Below are positions 18,116-25,900 of a stretch of 64,000 nucleotides of DNA, one piece after another. Made by a program: the position numbers and the translations under genes. The first letter of the stretch is position 1; each line of letters begins with the position of its first letter. This DNA is from Flavobacterium sp. H122 (lineage in GTDB: Bacteria; Bacteroidota; Bacteroidia; Flavobacteriales; Flavobacteriaceae). The notes below the pieces were generated by a model that worked only from the letters and a program-made list of their open reading frames with translations, had not been told where the DNA came from and searched no databases. The stretch lies in the NCBI RefSeq assembly GCF_004959765.1, contig NZ_SJZD01000009.1, positions 1-64,000 on the forward strand. The letters run 5' to 3'.

Positions 18116-20575
18116 TTATAGCCAATGTTTTGCCTGATTATAATCAATAAAATATTTTACACTAATTGAAAAGGTGTTGTTTAACTTATCTTGATTTAAA
18201 ACCGATTCAAAGTTTTGAATGAATTTTTTATTCACATTTCTGGAAAAATCAGCTGCATTGTTTCTATACAAAACGGTCATTTGACTTCCAGGGGCAAACC
18301 ACCATGAAAAACTCAAATCAGTATTTAATGATTTAAAATCAGAATTTCTGTTTCCTGTAAAATTATATGCTGATGTATAGCCATTATCATTTAATTTGTA
18401 AAACGATTTGTTTTCGGCATATGACCAGTAATACCTTGTGTTCAGATTAAAGTTCATTCGGGAGTTAATGGAATATTTTCCTTCTAAACCTAATTCGTAA
18501 GTTAAGCGGTTTCTCTTTGCAAAAACAATTGTACCGTTGTCATTTGCTACCCAACCTAAATCATTAAATTCATTGTTGACACTGTTTCTTAAAACCAGCA
18601 TCAATTTATTGCTGAATCTGTATCTGGGTGCAAAATCCAAATAATAAAACCACCAGCCTTTTTGTTCTGCAAATCCTATATTAGGATTGGTGTCAAAAGC
18701 AAATTTGTTATTGTAATTAGTAGATATGTATGCCCACATGTTGTAATTTTTAGGATAAATAACATATCTGCCCTCTACACGCGGATCGTAATAGTTAAAT
18801 CTTTTGAATGGATTTGCATTGAAGCCTATACCGGCCCCATGATTCTTTTTATTAGTGAAATGTGCGTTTACATTAAAATTCTGATCTTGTAAATAGTTGC
18901 TTTGCAGGTTATGCTGCTGATAGGTGTTGAAGTTAATCCGGAAAGAGTTTAATTTATCGGTTGGTTTTAAAGTTCTGTAATTGATGTTTCCGTAAATCTC
19001 ATAATAATTTGTAAGGAAGTTAATTCCTAAATCATTAACGTTGTATTCTTTTGAAACAGATCCGGCCCCTACATTGAATCTTATTTTTCCTGTAGTTTCT
19101 GTAAAATTTATATCATTGGCATAACCGTTTGAATATTTACCGGTTTTATCAATTTGCACGATTGAATGTTTGGAAGCACCTGATAAATTGAAGGTATTTT
19201 TCTTGGTGTTTAAATCAAAAACCAGAGCATAAGCATTAGCATCCTGCCAGCTCCCGTCACGCATAACATTAGTGTTGATAAATGAAATGGATGAATTTTG
19301 AAAACGCTTGTCCAGTACAAAAACATTGTAATTAGTTAAAGGTTCCAAAGTTTCTCTTCTTTTTTCAAGTTTCTCGGGCAAATCTGGATTAGAATTAGGT
19401 GTTCTTTTAACTACTGTAACATTTGTAGTTTCGGTCACTGCATTTAAAATACCCACGCCAAGTCCTTTACCTGTTCTTCCTGAAAGTTTTAAGGCATTTA
19501 TTAATTGTATATTTCCGGGATACTTTTCTATGTATTCGTCTTCGGCTAAATCAATATCAAATTTAGGAGTACCCCCAATTCTTCTTGAATAAAATAAATT
19601 CCCTTTACTGAATAAGTCGGTTCCTTCAGTAAAAAAAGGTCTGTTTTCGTTGAACTGCTGTTCAAACGGACCTAGATTCAATATCTGATTGTCAAATTTA
19701 GTTTGACCAAAATCTGGTATCAGTATAGCGTCCAGTGTAAAAGCATCTGTCACGCCGTATTTTAAGTCCATACCACCTTTTAGAGTCCCTTTTGCTTTTA
19801 TGTCAGCCGGGCTGTTCATATAATAGGAAAGATAAGGCATCAGAAATAATCGGGTAGGGGTTTCTATGTTTTCAAGTCCATCCAGCAAACCCGTTTGTTG
19901 TGTGAAAGTCCCTATTTTATTGTCAACAGGATTCCATGTGAACTTCTGGCGTAATCTTCGTACTTCCCTGAAAAACTGAATGCCCCAGGTTTGTTTGGCA
20001 TCTTTGGAAAAACGCAAAGCGGCATAAGGGATTTTCATTTCAACTAACCATCCTTTATCGGTTATCCTGGCCTGGCTCATCCAAATGGCATCCCAGGAAA
20101 AATCCTCTCCCTGCTGTTGTGTCCTGATGCAGTCTCCCTGTCCGTTGCTGGCGGTAACAAAAAAACTATATTCTTGCTGGCCGTCATTAAAGCCGTTGAT
20201 GAATACACCAAAAAAATCGGCAGCGCCTATATTATCTCTCTCTGTGATTTCTTTTAGAATCTTATCCGGTTCACTGTCATATAAAACGGCACCTACATAA
20301 ACCGAATGATTGTCGTAAATTATTTTTACTTCGGTTTTTAAATTGTCTTTTTCAGCTTTACCGTTATCCGGATCAAACATTACAAAATTTTTCGCAGTTT
20401 CTGCATTTTCCCATTCTTTTTCATCCAGGATTCCGTCTATAGAAATTGGGGTTTTTATCCGCGATGCAGTTATTCTTTTTTTCATGTTTAAGGCCATTGC
20501 AGGCTTTTTTTCATTTTGTCCATAACTGTTTTGGAGGAAAAAGATTACAGCAAAAGCTATAAGGTGTTGTTTCAT
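18116..20575 (-). CDS. DUF5916 outer-membrane protein with CBM9-like N-terminal domain
   Basis: This 819-residue protein has a signal peptide (LIAFAVIFFLQNSYGQ), a family-9 carbohydrate-binding-like beta-sandwich at about residues 40-230 (IDGILDEKEWENAE, VKIIYDNHSVYVGAV, WLVEMKIPYAALRF), and then a long DUF5916 region that looks like a beta-barrel, with many strands of alternating aromatic residues up to the C-terminus. Such proteins are widespread in Bacteroidota; the barrel position suggests an outer-membrane location, but the biochemical function is not established. It is the first gene of its own minus-strand unit; upstream lie a TATATTTG-type -7 box on the minus strand (20618-20625) and the ATCGAT element at 20681-20723. 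Confidence 0.9.
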   Translation of the reverse strand: MKQHLIAFAVIFFLQNSYGQNEKKPAMALNMKKRITASRIKTPISIDGILDEKEWENAETAKNFVMFDPDNGKAEKDNLKTEVKIIYDNHSVYVGAVLYDSEPDKILKEITERDNIGAADFFGVFINGFNDGQQEYSFFVTASNGQGDCIRTQQQGEDFSWDAIWMSQARITDKGWLVEMKIPYAALRFSKDAKQTWGIQFFREVRRLRQKFTWNPVDNKIGTFTQQTGLLDGLENIETPTRLFLMPYLSYYMNSPADIKAKGTLKGGMDLKYGVTDAFTLDAILIPDFGQTKFDNQILNLGPFEQQFNENRPFFTEGTDLFSKGNLFYSRRIGGTPKFDIDLAEDEYIEKYPGNIQLINALKLSGRTGKGLGVGILNAVTETTNVTVVKRTPNSNPDLPEKLEKRRETLEPLTNYNVFVLDKRFQNSSISFINTNVMRDGSWQDANAYALVFDLNTKKNTFNLSGASKHSIVQIDKTGKYSNGYANDINFTETTGKIRFNVGAGSVSKEYNVNDLGINFLTNYYEIYGNINYRTLKPTDKLNSFRINFNTYQQHNLQSNYLQDQNFNVNAHFTNKKNHGAGIGFNANPFKRFNYYDPRVEGRYVIYPKNYNMWAYISTNYNNKFAFDTNPNIGFAEQKGWWFYYLDFAPRYRFSNKLMLVLRNSVNNEFNDLGWVANDNGTIVFAKRNRLTYELGLEGKYSINSRMNFNLNTRYYWSYAENKSFYKLNDNGYTSAYNFTGNRNSDFKSLNTDLSFSWWFAPGSQMTVLYRNNAADFSRNVNKKFIQNFESVLNQDKLNNTFSISVKYFIDYNQAKHWL

Positions 20576-20617
20576 AGCGGTTTATAGTGTTTTTTGATTG
20601 ATGATTGAATTTGGTTT

Positions 20618-20625
20618 CAAATATA
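20618..20625 (-). promoter_or_regulatory. Candidate -7 promoter box for the DUF5916 gene
   Basis: On the minus strand this reads TATATTTG, a full match to the Bacteroidetes TAnnTTTG -7 box, 43 bases before the start codon at 20575. No convincing TTG -33 box sits at the usual distance. Confidence 0.5.
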
Positions 20626-20680
20626 ATGAAAACCCTTACCAGATAAAGACTCTTTAAGAATTGTTTAACTACAGGCGTAA

Positions 20681-20723
20681 TGCATTTTATCGATGAAATG
20701 CATAAAAAATCGACAAAATGCAA
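20681..20723. promoter_or_regulatory. ATCGAT-centred inverted repeats, candidate operator
   Basis: A 22-base near-palindrome at 20681-20702 has TGCATTT arms around ATCGAT (20 of 22 positions symmetric). It is followed at once by a second copy in inverted orientation ending at 20722 (TGCATTTTGTCGAT on the minus strand). It lies in the divergent region between the DUF5916 gene and the first L,D-transpeptidase. A related element precedes ubiE at 30702-30741. The binding protein is unknown. Confidence 0.45.
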
Positions 20724-20796
20724 AAAAATTTGGATGGTATATTTTTTTTGATAATATTTGCGATATACTAATAATAACATAATTAAAAGATTGTCA

Positions 20797-21504
20797 ATGA
20801 TTTACAGATTGCTGCCCCTAGTTCTGTTATTCTTAATGTCTTTTGCCCCAAAGACTACTAATAACACTGATCCGAAATTGTTAGCGAGTGCTTCAGCAAC
20901 TAATATGGTTGCCAAAATTGAGATGGTTTATAGTTCCTTAAACGCAAATAATTTTGCTTTACCGCAAATAGATTGTTTTAAGAAAGCTATGGTTGGTTTT
21001 TATGCTTTAAAACAAAAAGGATTAGTAGGGAAAGATGTTTTAACTGTTATTGATTTTAGTATGTCATCTACTAAAAAAAGAATGTGGGTGATTGATTTAG
21101 TGGCTAATAAAATCCTTTATAATACTGTTGTTTCACACGGAATGAAATCGGGTGGTGAATATGCTACTAGTTTTTCAAATGCGACAAATTCGAATAAAAG
21201 CAGTTTAGGATTTTATATTACCGGTGAAACTTATTTCGGGAAACACGGTTTATCATTAAAACTGGACGGACAGGAAAGAGGAATCAACGATAATGCCAGA
21301 GCAAGAGCTGTAGTGATGCACGGAGCAAGTTATGCTAATCCTTCAATTTTAAGAACTCAGGGATATTTAGGCAGAAGTCAGGGATGTCCTGCAATTCCAG
21401 AAGCGATAAAAGACGAAATTATCAATATTGTTAAAGGAAGATCATGTTTATTTATCTATCATCCCGGCAGAGCTTACGACATTGCCGGCAAACTGGTTGC
21501 TTAA
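20797..21504 (+). CDS. Murein L,D-transpeptidase catalytic domain family protein
   Basis: This 235-residue exported protein belongs to the YkuD_2-like family. The ATG at 20797 begins a clear signal peptide (MIYRLLPLVLLFLMSFAP); an upstream in-frame ATG at 20758 would add a charged extension in front of it and was rejected. The catalytic region near the C-terminus has VVMHGASYAN, then GRSQGCPAI, with the His and the nucleophile Cys of L,D-transpeptidases (Cys in SQGCPA). Such enzymes form 3-3 peptidoglycan cross-links or attach proteins in the periplasm; activity has not been shown here. Its 3' end overlaps the convergent second L,D-transpeptidase gene by 57 bases. Confidence 0.85.
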   Translation: MIYRLLPLVLLFLMSFAPKTTNNTDPKLLASASATNMVAKIEMVYSSLNANNFALPQIDCFKKAMVGFYALKQKGLVGKDVLTVIDFSMSSTKKRMWVIDLVANKILYNTVVSHGMKSGGEYATSFSNATNSNKSSLGFYITGETYFGKHGLSLKLDGQERGINDNARARAVVMHGASYANPSILRTQGYLGRSQGCPAIPEAIKDEIINIVKGRSCLFIYHPGRAYDIAGKLVA

Positions 21505-23091
21505 TCTCAGATATAATTCGGGATCATAGTTGTAGACATCATGTCTGAAATTAAAAATCCCATCGTACCAAGCTGTAAAGTATAAGAAATGAATGTTGAA
21601 ATTCTGACTTACCTTTACGGCTTTTGTTTTTTCCTCTTTTACAATTGTGTCAATTTCTGCCATTGAATAGACAGGTACCTCCACTAATTTTCTTTTGTAT
21701 TTAGGAGGTTGATTTTTACCTTTTTGAGAAATTTCTTCTTTAACGTATATTTTTTTTAATTTGTCTTTTAATAAAAAAACAGCCAGAGGCAATGGTTCCT
21801 GTATTCTGACGCATCCGGAGCTTAAGGCTCTGTAGTTGTTTACAAACAGCTCGCGGTGGTTTGTGTCGTGCATGTAAACCAAATGTTTGTTGTTAAAATT
21901 AATCTTTACTACGCCAAGTGAATTGTTATATCCCGGGTCTTGCACATATTTGTAATTTAAAGCATCTTTTGGTTTCCATTTACCAACGGAAATGGGTTCG
22001 TTTTTATAATTGAATATTTTGATTCTGTTTTTATAGAAATAACTTCTGCTTTTGGTGGCATCCGGAATTAAATCTTCTCTTATAATTGTTGGCGGTACCG
22101 TCCAGGTGGGGTTAAAAACAATATTGTCAACTTTAGAGGACAGGACAGGGGTTTTTCTTTTTGTCTGACCGATTACTACTCTGAAAGTTTGGATTGTATC
22201 GTTGTTTTCCACTACTTTAAGCTGGAATGCCGGCAAATTAACGGCAAGAAAATTTGTTCCCAAATCTTCAGGAAACCAACGCCATCTTTCAAGATTTGCT
22301 ATGATTTGCTGTTTGCGGTTTTCTTTGCTGAAATTTAAAGCTTTTAATGTTCCCGGACCAATTTTTCCATCCTGTTCCAATCCGTGGCGCTTTTGAAAAC
22401 TGATAATACCTTTTTTCAGATTTTCGTCAAAAGCTGTGTTGGCTAATGTGTCTGAGGGCTGTAAGTCGTTCCAGAAACGTAATCTTTCTTTTATTTCAGC
22501 AATTGTATTACTGTTTTTAAGACCTAAGAAAAGTTTTTCTTTTGCTTTGGGTTTTATGGTGTCAAAATTATCCTCGGGTAACGTATTTAAAGTGAATAAT
22601 GCCTTTTTTAGATTTTTGTAAACAATGTGTTTTGGTTTGCTGGCTTCAATTAAGCTGTCTATTTTACTTTTGGTAAGTATGATTTCAAAAATAGAATCAT
22701 TCACAATTGGTTTAGGGGTGTATTCCCAATCCTTATAAATTTCATTTGGATTAATCTTGCCGTTTTTTATATGTGAAATAAATTTAATGGCAGAGACAGT
22801 CAGTAATTTGTGATATGCTTCATTTTGATCCGGTGTCAGAATGATTGCGTCTTCATACTTCATTAATTCGCTGTAATTGTAATCTTCAGGGAGCAATCCT
22901 TCATCGTTGCATTTTCGGATAGCCTCTAATAATGCGTCTCTATTTTCTTTATTATCCCATTTTTCCTGTAATTCTTGATTTTTAAGTGCTTTTTTGATGC
23001 TCTCTTCAGTTGATAATGAAGAGTTGCCGCTATTGTTGGCACAGCTGATGTATATAATAAATCCAAGTATTGCAGGGTAAAAATAGCGCAT
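21448..23091 (-). CDS. L,D-transpeptidase, YcbB/LdtD-like
   Basis: This 547-residue protein starts with a hydrophobic leader ending in YISCANN, a possible but imperfect lipobox. A helical region is followed by a peptidoglycan-binding helix bundle (FQKRHGLEQDGKIGPGTLKAL near residues 235-255) and a YkuD domain (VFNPTWTVPPTIIRED, YMHDTNHRELF, SSGCVRIQEP, with catalytic Cys near 428). That order matches the YcbB group, which makes 3-3 cross-links in the periplasm. The last 19 codons are antisense to the end of the neighbouring L,D-transpeptidase gene. The GNAT gene stops only 2 bases upstream, so both are probably one minus-strand transcript. Confidence 0.9.
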   Translation of the reverse strand: MRYFYPAILGFIIYISCANNSGNSSLSTEESIKKALKNQELQEKWDNKENRDALLEAIRKCNDEGLLPEDYNYSELMKYEDAIILTPDQNEAYHKLLTVSAIKFISHIKNGKINPNEIYKDWEYTPKPIVNDSIFEIILTKSKIDSLIEASKPKHIVYKNLKKALFTLNTLPEDNFDTIKPKAKEKLFLGLKNSNTIAEIKERLRFWNDLQPSDTLANTAFDENLKKGIISFQKRHGLEQDGKIGPGTLKALNFSKENRKQQIIANLERWRWFPEDLGTNFLAVNLPAFQLKVVENNDTIQTFRVVIGQTKRKTPVLSSKVDNIVFNPTWTVPPTIIREDLIPDATKSRSYFYKNRIKIFNYKNEPISVGKWKPKDALNYKYVQDPGYNNSLGVVKINFNNKHLVYMHDTNHRELFVNNYRALSSGCVRIQEPLPLAVFLLKDKLKKIYVKEEISQKGKNQPPKYKRKLVEVPVYSMAEIDTIVKEEKTKAVKVSQNFNIHFLYFTAWYDGIFNFRHDVYNYDPELYLRLSNQFAGNVVSSAGMIDK

Positions 23092-23093
23092 GT

Positions 23094-23531
23094 TTATAAT
23101 TTTTTGAACATTACTAAATGTATTCCAATATTCTGAATTTCAAATGGAATACCTGTTACAGAATAATTAAGTTTTTTATAAAAATTTACAGCACCTTCTC
23201 TTGCGTTAAACCAAATTAAGTCTGTTTTATTTTCTTTCAAAAATTGTTCCAAATATTCCATTAATAATCTGCCATAACCTTTTTTTTGTTCGGAATCCAG
23301 AATTGCCATGCCACGGACCTGATATTGTTTTGTTTCATTGAAAACGGAATTTTTATGTTCAAAGACCGAAACCACTCCTTTAAGCCCGTCATTTTCAAAA
23401 ATACCAAAATGAACGGTTGACGGTAAATCATCACCGTCAAAAATGCAGCTTTCCAAAGGCATTCCTTTTCTCAAAACCGCATGCCTTATAGGAAGCGTTT
23501 GGTCAGATGAAATGATTTCAATTCTAATCAT
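23094..23531 (-). CDS. GNAT family N-acetyltransferase
   Basis: This acetyltransferase of about 145 residues has the acetyl-CoA-binding core VRGMAILDSEQKKGYGRLLM (the Q/RxxGxG/A region near residues 73-90) and a following FNAREGAVNFYKKLNY segment common in GNATs. The substrate is not predictable. I prefer the ATG giving MIRIEIISSD; an in-frame ATG three codons upstream (23540) exists. It is directly upstream of the YcbB-like gene and probably co-transcribed with it. Confidence 0.8.
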   Translation of the reverse strand: MIRIEIISSDQTLPIRHAVLRKGMPLESCIFDGDDLPSTVHFGIFENDGLKGVVSVFEHKNSVFNETKQYQVRGMAILDSEQKKGYGRLLMEYLEQFLKENKTDLIWFNAREGAVNFYKKLNYSVTGIPFEIQNIGIHLVMFKKL

Positions 23532-23630
23532 AAAAAACAAATTTATAATTTATAATATTTTTTTAAATTAAGAAGAATAACTTTAAAACGATTTATTTAG
23601 TATTTCGTCGGAATTTTTTTTAAAAAATGT

Positions 23631-23662
23631 TTGAATAATTAAAATCTATTTTGTTATATTTG
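23631..23662 (+). promoter_or_regulatory. Promoter of tRNA-Gly
   Basis: TATATTTG at 23655-23662 matches the Bacteroidetes -7 box TAnnTTTG, with TTG at 23631-23633 as a -33 box 21 bases upstream. Transcription would start a few bases before the tRNA at 23673. Confidence 0.7.
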
Positions 23663-23672
23663 CACTCCCAAT

Positions 23673-23745
<73 letters not shown>

Positions 23746-23750
23746 CAAAA

Positions 23751-23779
23751 AAAGTCCTAAATTATTTTAGGACTTTTTT
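23751..23779 (+). terminator. Terminator after tRNA-Gly
   Basis: An 11-bp perfect stem (23751-23761 with 23766-23776), a 4-base loop and a T-tract follow the tRNA 5 bases downstream. Confidence 0.85.
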
Positions 23780-23815
23780 ATTTTAAAAAGATTTCATTCT
23801 TGATTTCGTAAATAT

Positions 23816-23845
23816 AAAAAAGCCAGCTTTAAGCTGGCTTTTATT
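23816..23845 (-). terminator. Terminator of accD
   Basis: GCCAGC/GCTGGC arms (23822-23827 and 23833-23838) with a short AT loop and A/T tracts on both sides lie just past the accD stop codon. The hairpin is symmetric and works in either direction. Confidence 0.75.
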
Positions 23846-23846
23846 T

Positions 23847-24701
23847 TTATCGTATTTCTTGATTCAAAATTAAATCTAAATATAGATTTATTTTGTTTTT
23901 CAATTCTTTTCTGTGTGAAATAAAGTCTAAGAAACCGTGTTCTAAAACAAATTCAGCAGTTTGGAAACCTTCAGGCAAGTCTTTACCTGTTGTGTCTTTT
24001 ACTACACGGGGTCCGGCGAATCCAATTAAAGCTCCCGGTTCGGCAATATTAATATCGCCCAGCATTGCATAAGATGCGGTTGTTCCCCCTGTTGTAGGGT
24101 CTGTACATAATGAAATGTAAGGGATTTTTGCTTCTGCCAGCTGTGCTAATTTTGCAGATGTTTTTGCCAGCTGCATTAATGAGTAAGCAGCTTCCATCAT
24201 ACGCGCACCACCGGATTTTGATATCATTACAAAAGGAATTTTGTTTTTGATCGAATAATCAATTCCACGTGCAATTTTTTCACCAACTACAGCTCCCATT
24301 GAACCTCCGATGAAAGCAAAGTCCATACAGCATACTACCAGGTCTTTTCCTTTGGATTTACCTACAGCAGTACGTACTGCATCTTTAAGTTTTGTTTTGC
24401 TTGTAGCTTCAACTAAACGTTCTGAGTATTTTTTTGAATCAACGAAATTTAACGGGTCTTTAGATGTCATGTTTGCATCTAACTCTGTAAACTCATTATT
24501 GTCAAATAAAATCTGAAAATATTCAGCACTTCCTATACGAACATGAAAATCATCCTCAGGGCTTACCCATAGATTTCTTGCCAATTCATCAGCATCTACA
24601 ATTTTACCTGTTGGAGATTTGTACCATAATCCTTTAGGTACATCCATTTTATGTTCTGTAGGTGTAGTAATCCCTTTTTCTTTTCTTTTAAACCAAGCCA
24701 T
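23847..24701 (-). CDS. accD: Acetyl-CoA carboxylase, carboxyltransferase subunit beta, zinc-ribbon cysteines missing
   Basis: This 284-residue carboxyltransferase beta subunit moves the carboxyl group from biotin to acetyl-CoA, the committing step of fatty-acid synthesis. The crotonase-like core is intact ([56 protein letters not shown]). The N-terminal zinc ribbon of classical AccD has four cysteines as two CPxC pairs; here the equivalent positions read KSPTGK and VSPEDD, so all four cysteines are lost while the surrounding sequence (LARNLWV, HVRIGS) remains. The frame is intact, so this is a true substitution, not a sequencing break. No alpha subunit is nearby. Confidence 0.95.
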   Translation of the reverse strand: MAWFKRKEKGITTPTEHKMDVPKGLWYKSPTGKIVDADELARNLWVSPEDDFHVRIGSAEYFQILFDNNEFTELDANMTSKDPLNFVDSKKYSERLVEATSKTKLKDAVRTAVGKSKGKDLVVCCMDFAFIGGSMGAVVGEKIARGIDYSIKNKIPFVMISKSGGARMMEAAYSLMQLAKTSAKLAQLAEAKIPYISLCTDPTTGGTTASYAMLGDINIAEPGALIGFAGPRVVKDTTGKDLPEGFQTAEFVLEHGFLDFISHRKELKNKINLYLDLILNQEIR

Positions 24702-24721
24702 TTTTTTAATTTTAGAATTCT

Positions 24722-24746
24722 GAATTCAGAATTACGAATTCAGAAT
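24722..24746. repeat. Short direct repeat between accD and fba
   Basis: The 11-base word gaattcagaat occurs at 24722-24732 and again at 24736-24746 (14-base period), inside further degenerate AATTCT/AAATTCT words that fill the accD-fba gap. See the finding on intergenic word doublets. Confidence 0.6.
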
Positions 24747-24792
24747 ATAGTTTTGAAATTTTCTAAATCCTAAACTCTAAATTCTAATTTAA

Positions 24793-25860
24793 TTAAAGAG
24801 TGTTTATGTTATTTAAATCGGCAAATGCCTGTTCCAGTCTTTTGTTGAAAGTGATTTCTCCTTCGCGAATCCATTTTCTTGGGTCATAATGTTTTTTGTT
24901 GGGAGAGTCAGCTCCTTCAGGATTTCCAATTTGAGTTTTTAAATAATCAATCTTTGAAACCACATAATCACGGACACCTTCTGTAAATGCAAACTGCAGG
25001 TCGGTATCAATGTTCATTTTAATAACACCGTATGAGATGGCTTCTCTGATTTCCTCTAAAGTCGAGCCTGATCCTCCGTGAAATACAAAGTCAACAGGAT
25101 TATTTCCGGTGTTGTATTTGTTTTGAACATATTCCTGAGAATTTTTAAGGATTTTTGGAGTCAATTTAACGTTCCCTGGTTTGTAAACTCCGTGAACGTT
25201 TCCAAAAGCTGCTGCGATAGTAAAACGGGGAGATACTTTCATTAACTCTTCGTATGCATAAGCAACTTCCTCAGGTTGCGTATATAGTTTTGAACTGTCT
25301 ACATCACTGTTGTCAACTCCATCTTCCTCACCGCCTGTGATACCTAACTCAATTTCCAGAGTCATGCCCATTTTGCTCATGCGGGCTAAATATCCTTTAC
25401 ATATTTCGATGTTCTCTTCTAAAGGTTCTTCAGATAAATCAATCATGTGGGAAGAGAAAAGCGGTTTGCCTGTTTCAGCAAAATGTTTTTCTGATGCGTC
25501 TAATAAGCCGTCAATCCATGGCAGTAAATTTTTAGCACAGTGGTCAGTATGTAAAATCACAGTTGCACCATAAGCTTCTGCTAAAGTGTGGATGTGTTTT
25601 GCTCCGGCAACAGCACCTAAAATGGCAGCTTTCTGACCGTCATTTGATAAACCTTTACCGGCATTAAAAGCCGCACCTCCATTTGAAAATTGTATAATTA
25701 TTGGCGCTTTAAGTTTTGCTGCTGTTTCAATAGTTCCGTTTATAGTACTTGAACCTACTACATTTACTGCAGGTAAAGCAAAGCCTTTTTCTTTTGCATA
25801 CCTAAAGATTTCCTGAACCTGATCACCTGTTGCAACCCCAGGTTGTATATTGTGTGCCAT
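24793..25860 (-). CDS. fba: Class II fructose-bisphosphate aldolase
   Basis: This 355-residue zinc-dependent aldolase splits or forms fructose 1,6-bisphosphate. Class II hallmarks are present: the metal-ligand region ILHTDHCAKN near residue 105, the acidic block LEIELGITGGEEDGVDN near 175, FGNVHGVYKPGNVKL near 220, VFHGGSGST near 260 and KMNIDTDLQ near 285. Length fits the class IIA (E. coli FbaA-like) type. It is transcribed in the same direction as accD with a 91-base gap and may share its transcript. Confidence 0.97.
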   Translation of the reverse strand: MAHNIQPGVATGDQVQEIFRYAKEKGFALPAVNVVGSSTINGTIETAAKLKAPIIIQFSNGGAAFNAGKGLSNDGQKAAILGAVAGAKHIHTLAEAYGATVILHTDHCAKNLLPWIDGLLDASEKHFAETGKPLFSSHMIDLSEEPLEENIEICKGYLARMSKMGMTLEIELGITGGEEDGVDNSDVDSSKLYTQPEEVAYAYEELMKVSPRFTIAAAFGNVHGVYKPGNVKLTPKILKNSQEYVQNKYNTGNNPVDFVFHGGSGSTLEEIREAISYGVIKMNIDTDLQFAFTEGVRDYVVSKIDYLKTQIGNPEGADSPNKKHYDPRKWIREGEITFNKRLEQAFADLNNINTL

Positions 25861-25900
25861 GTGTTATTTTTTTAAGATTGACAAAATTACAAATTTACTT

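Noticed and set aside
20511..20780. 89-codon minus-strand frame across the start of the DUF5916 gene
   Set aside because: Overlaps the signal-peptide region in another frame and runs through the promoter and operator-like region.
23847..24701. Frameshift explaining the missing AccD cysteines
   Set aside because: The reading frame and flanking conserved residues are continuous on both sides, so the substitutions are real.
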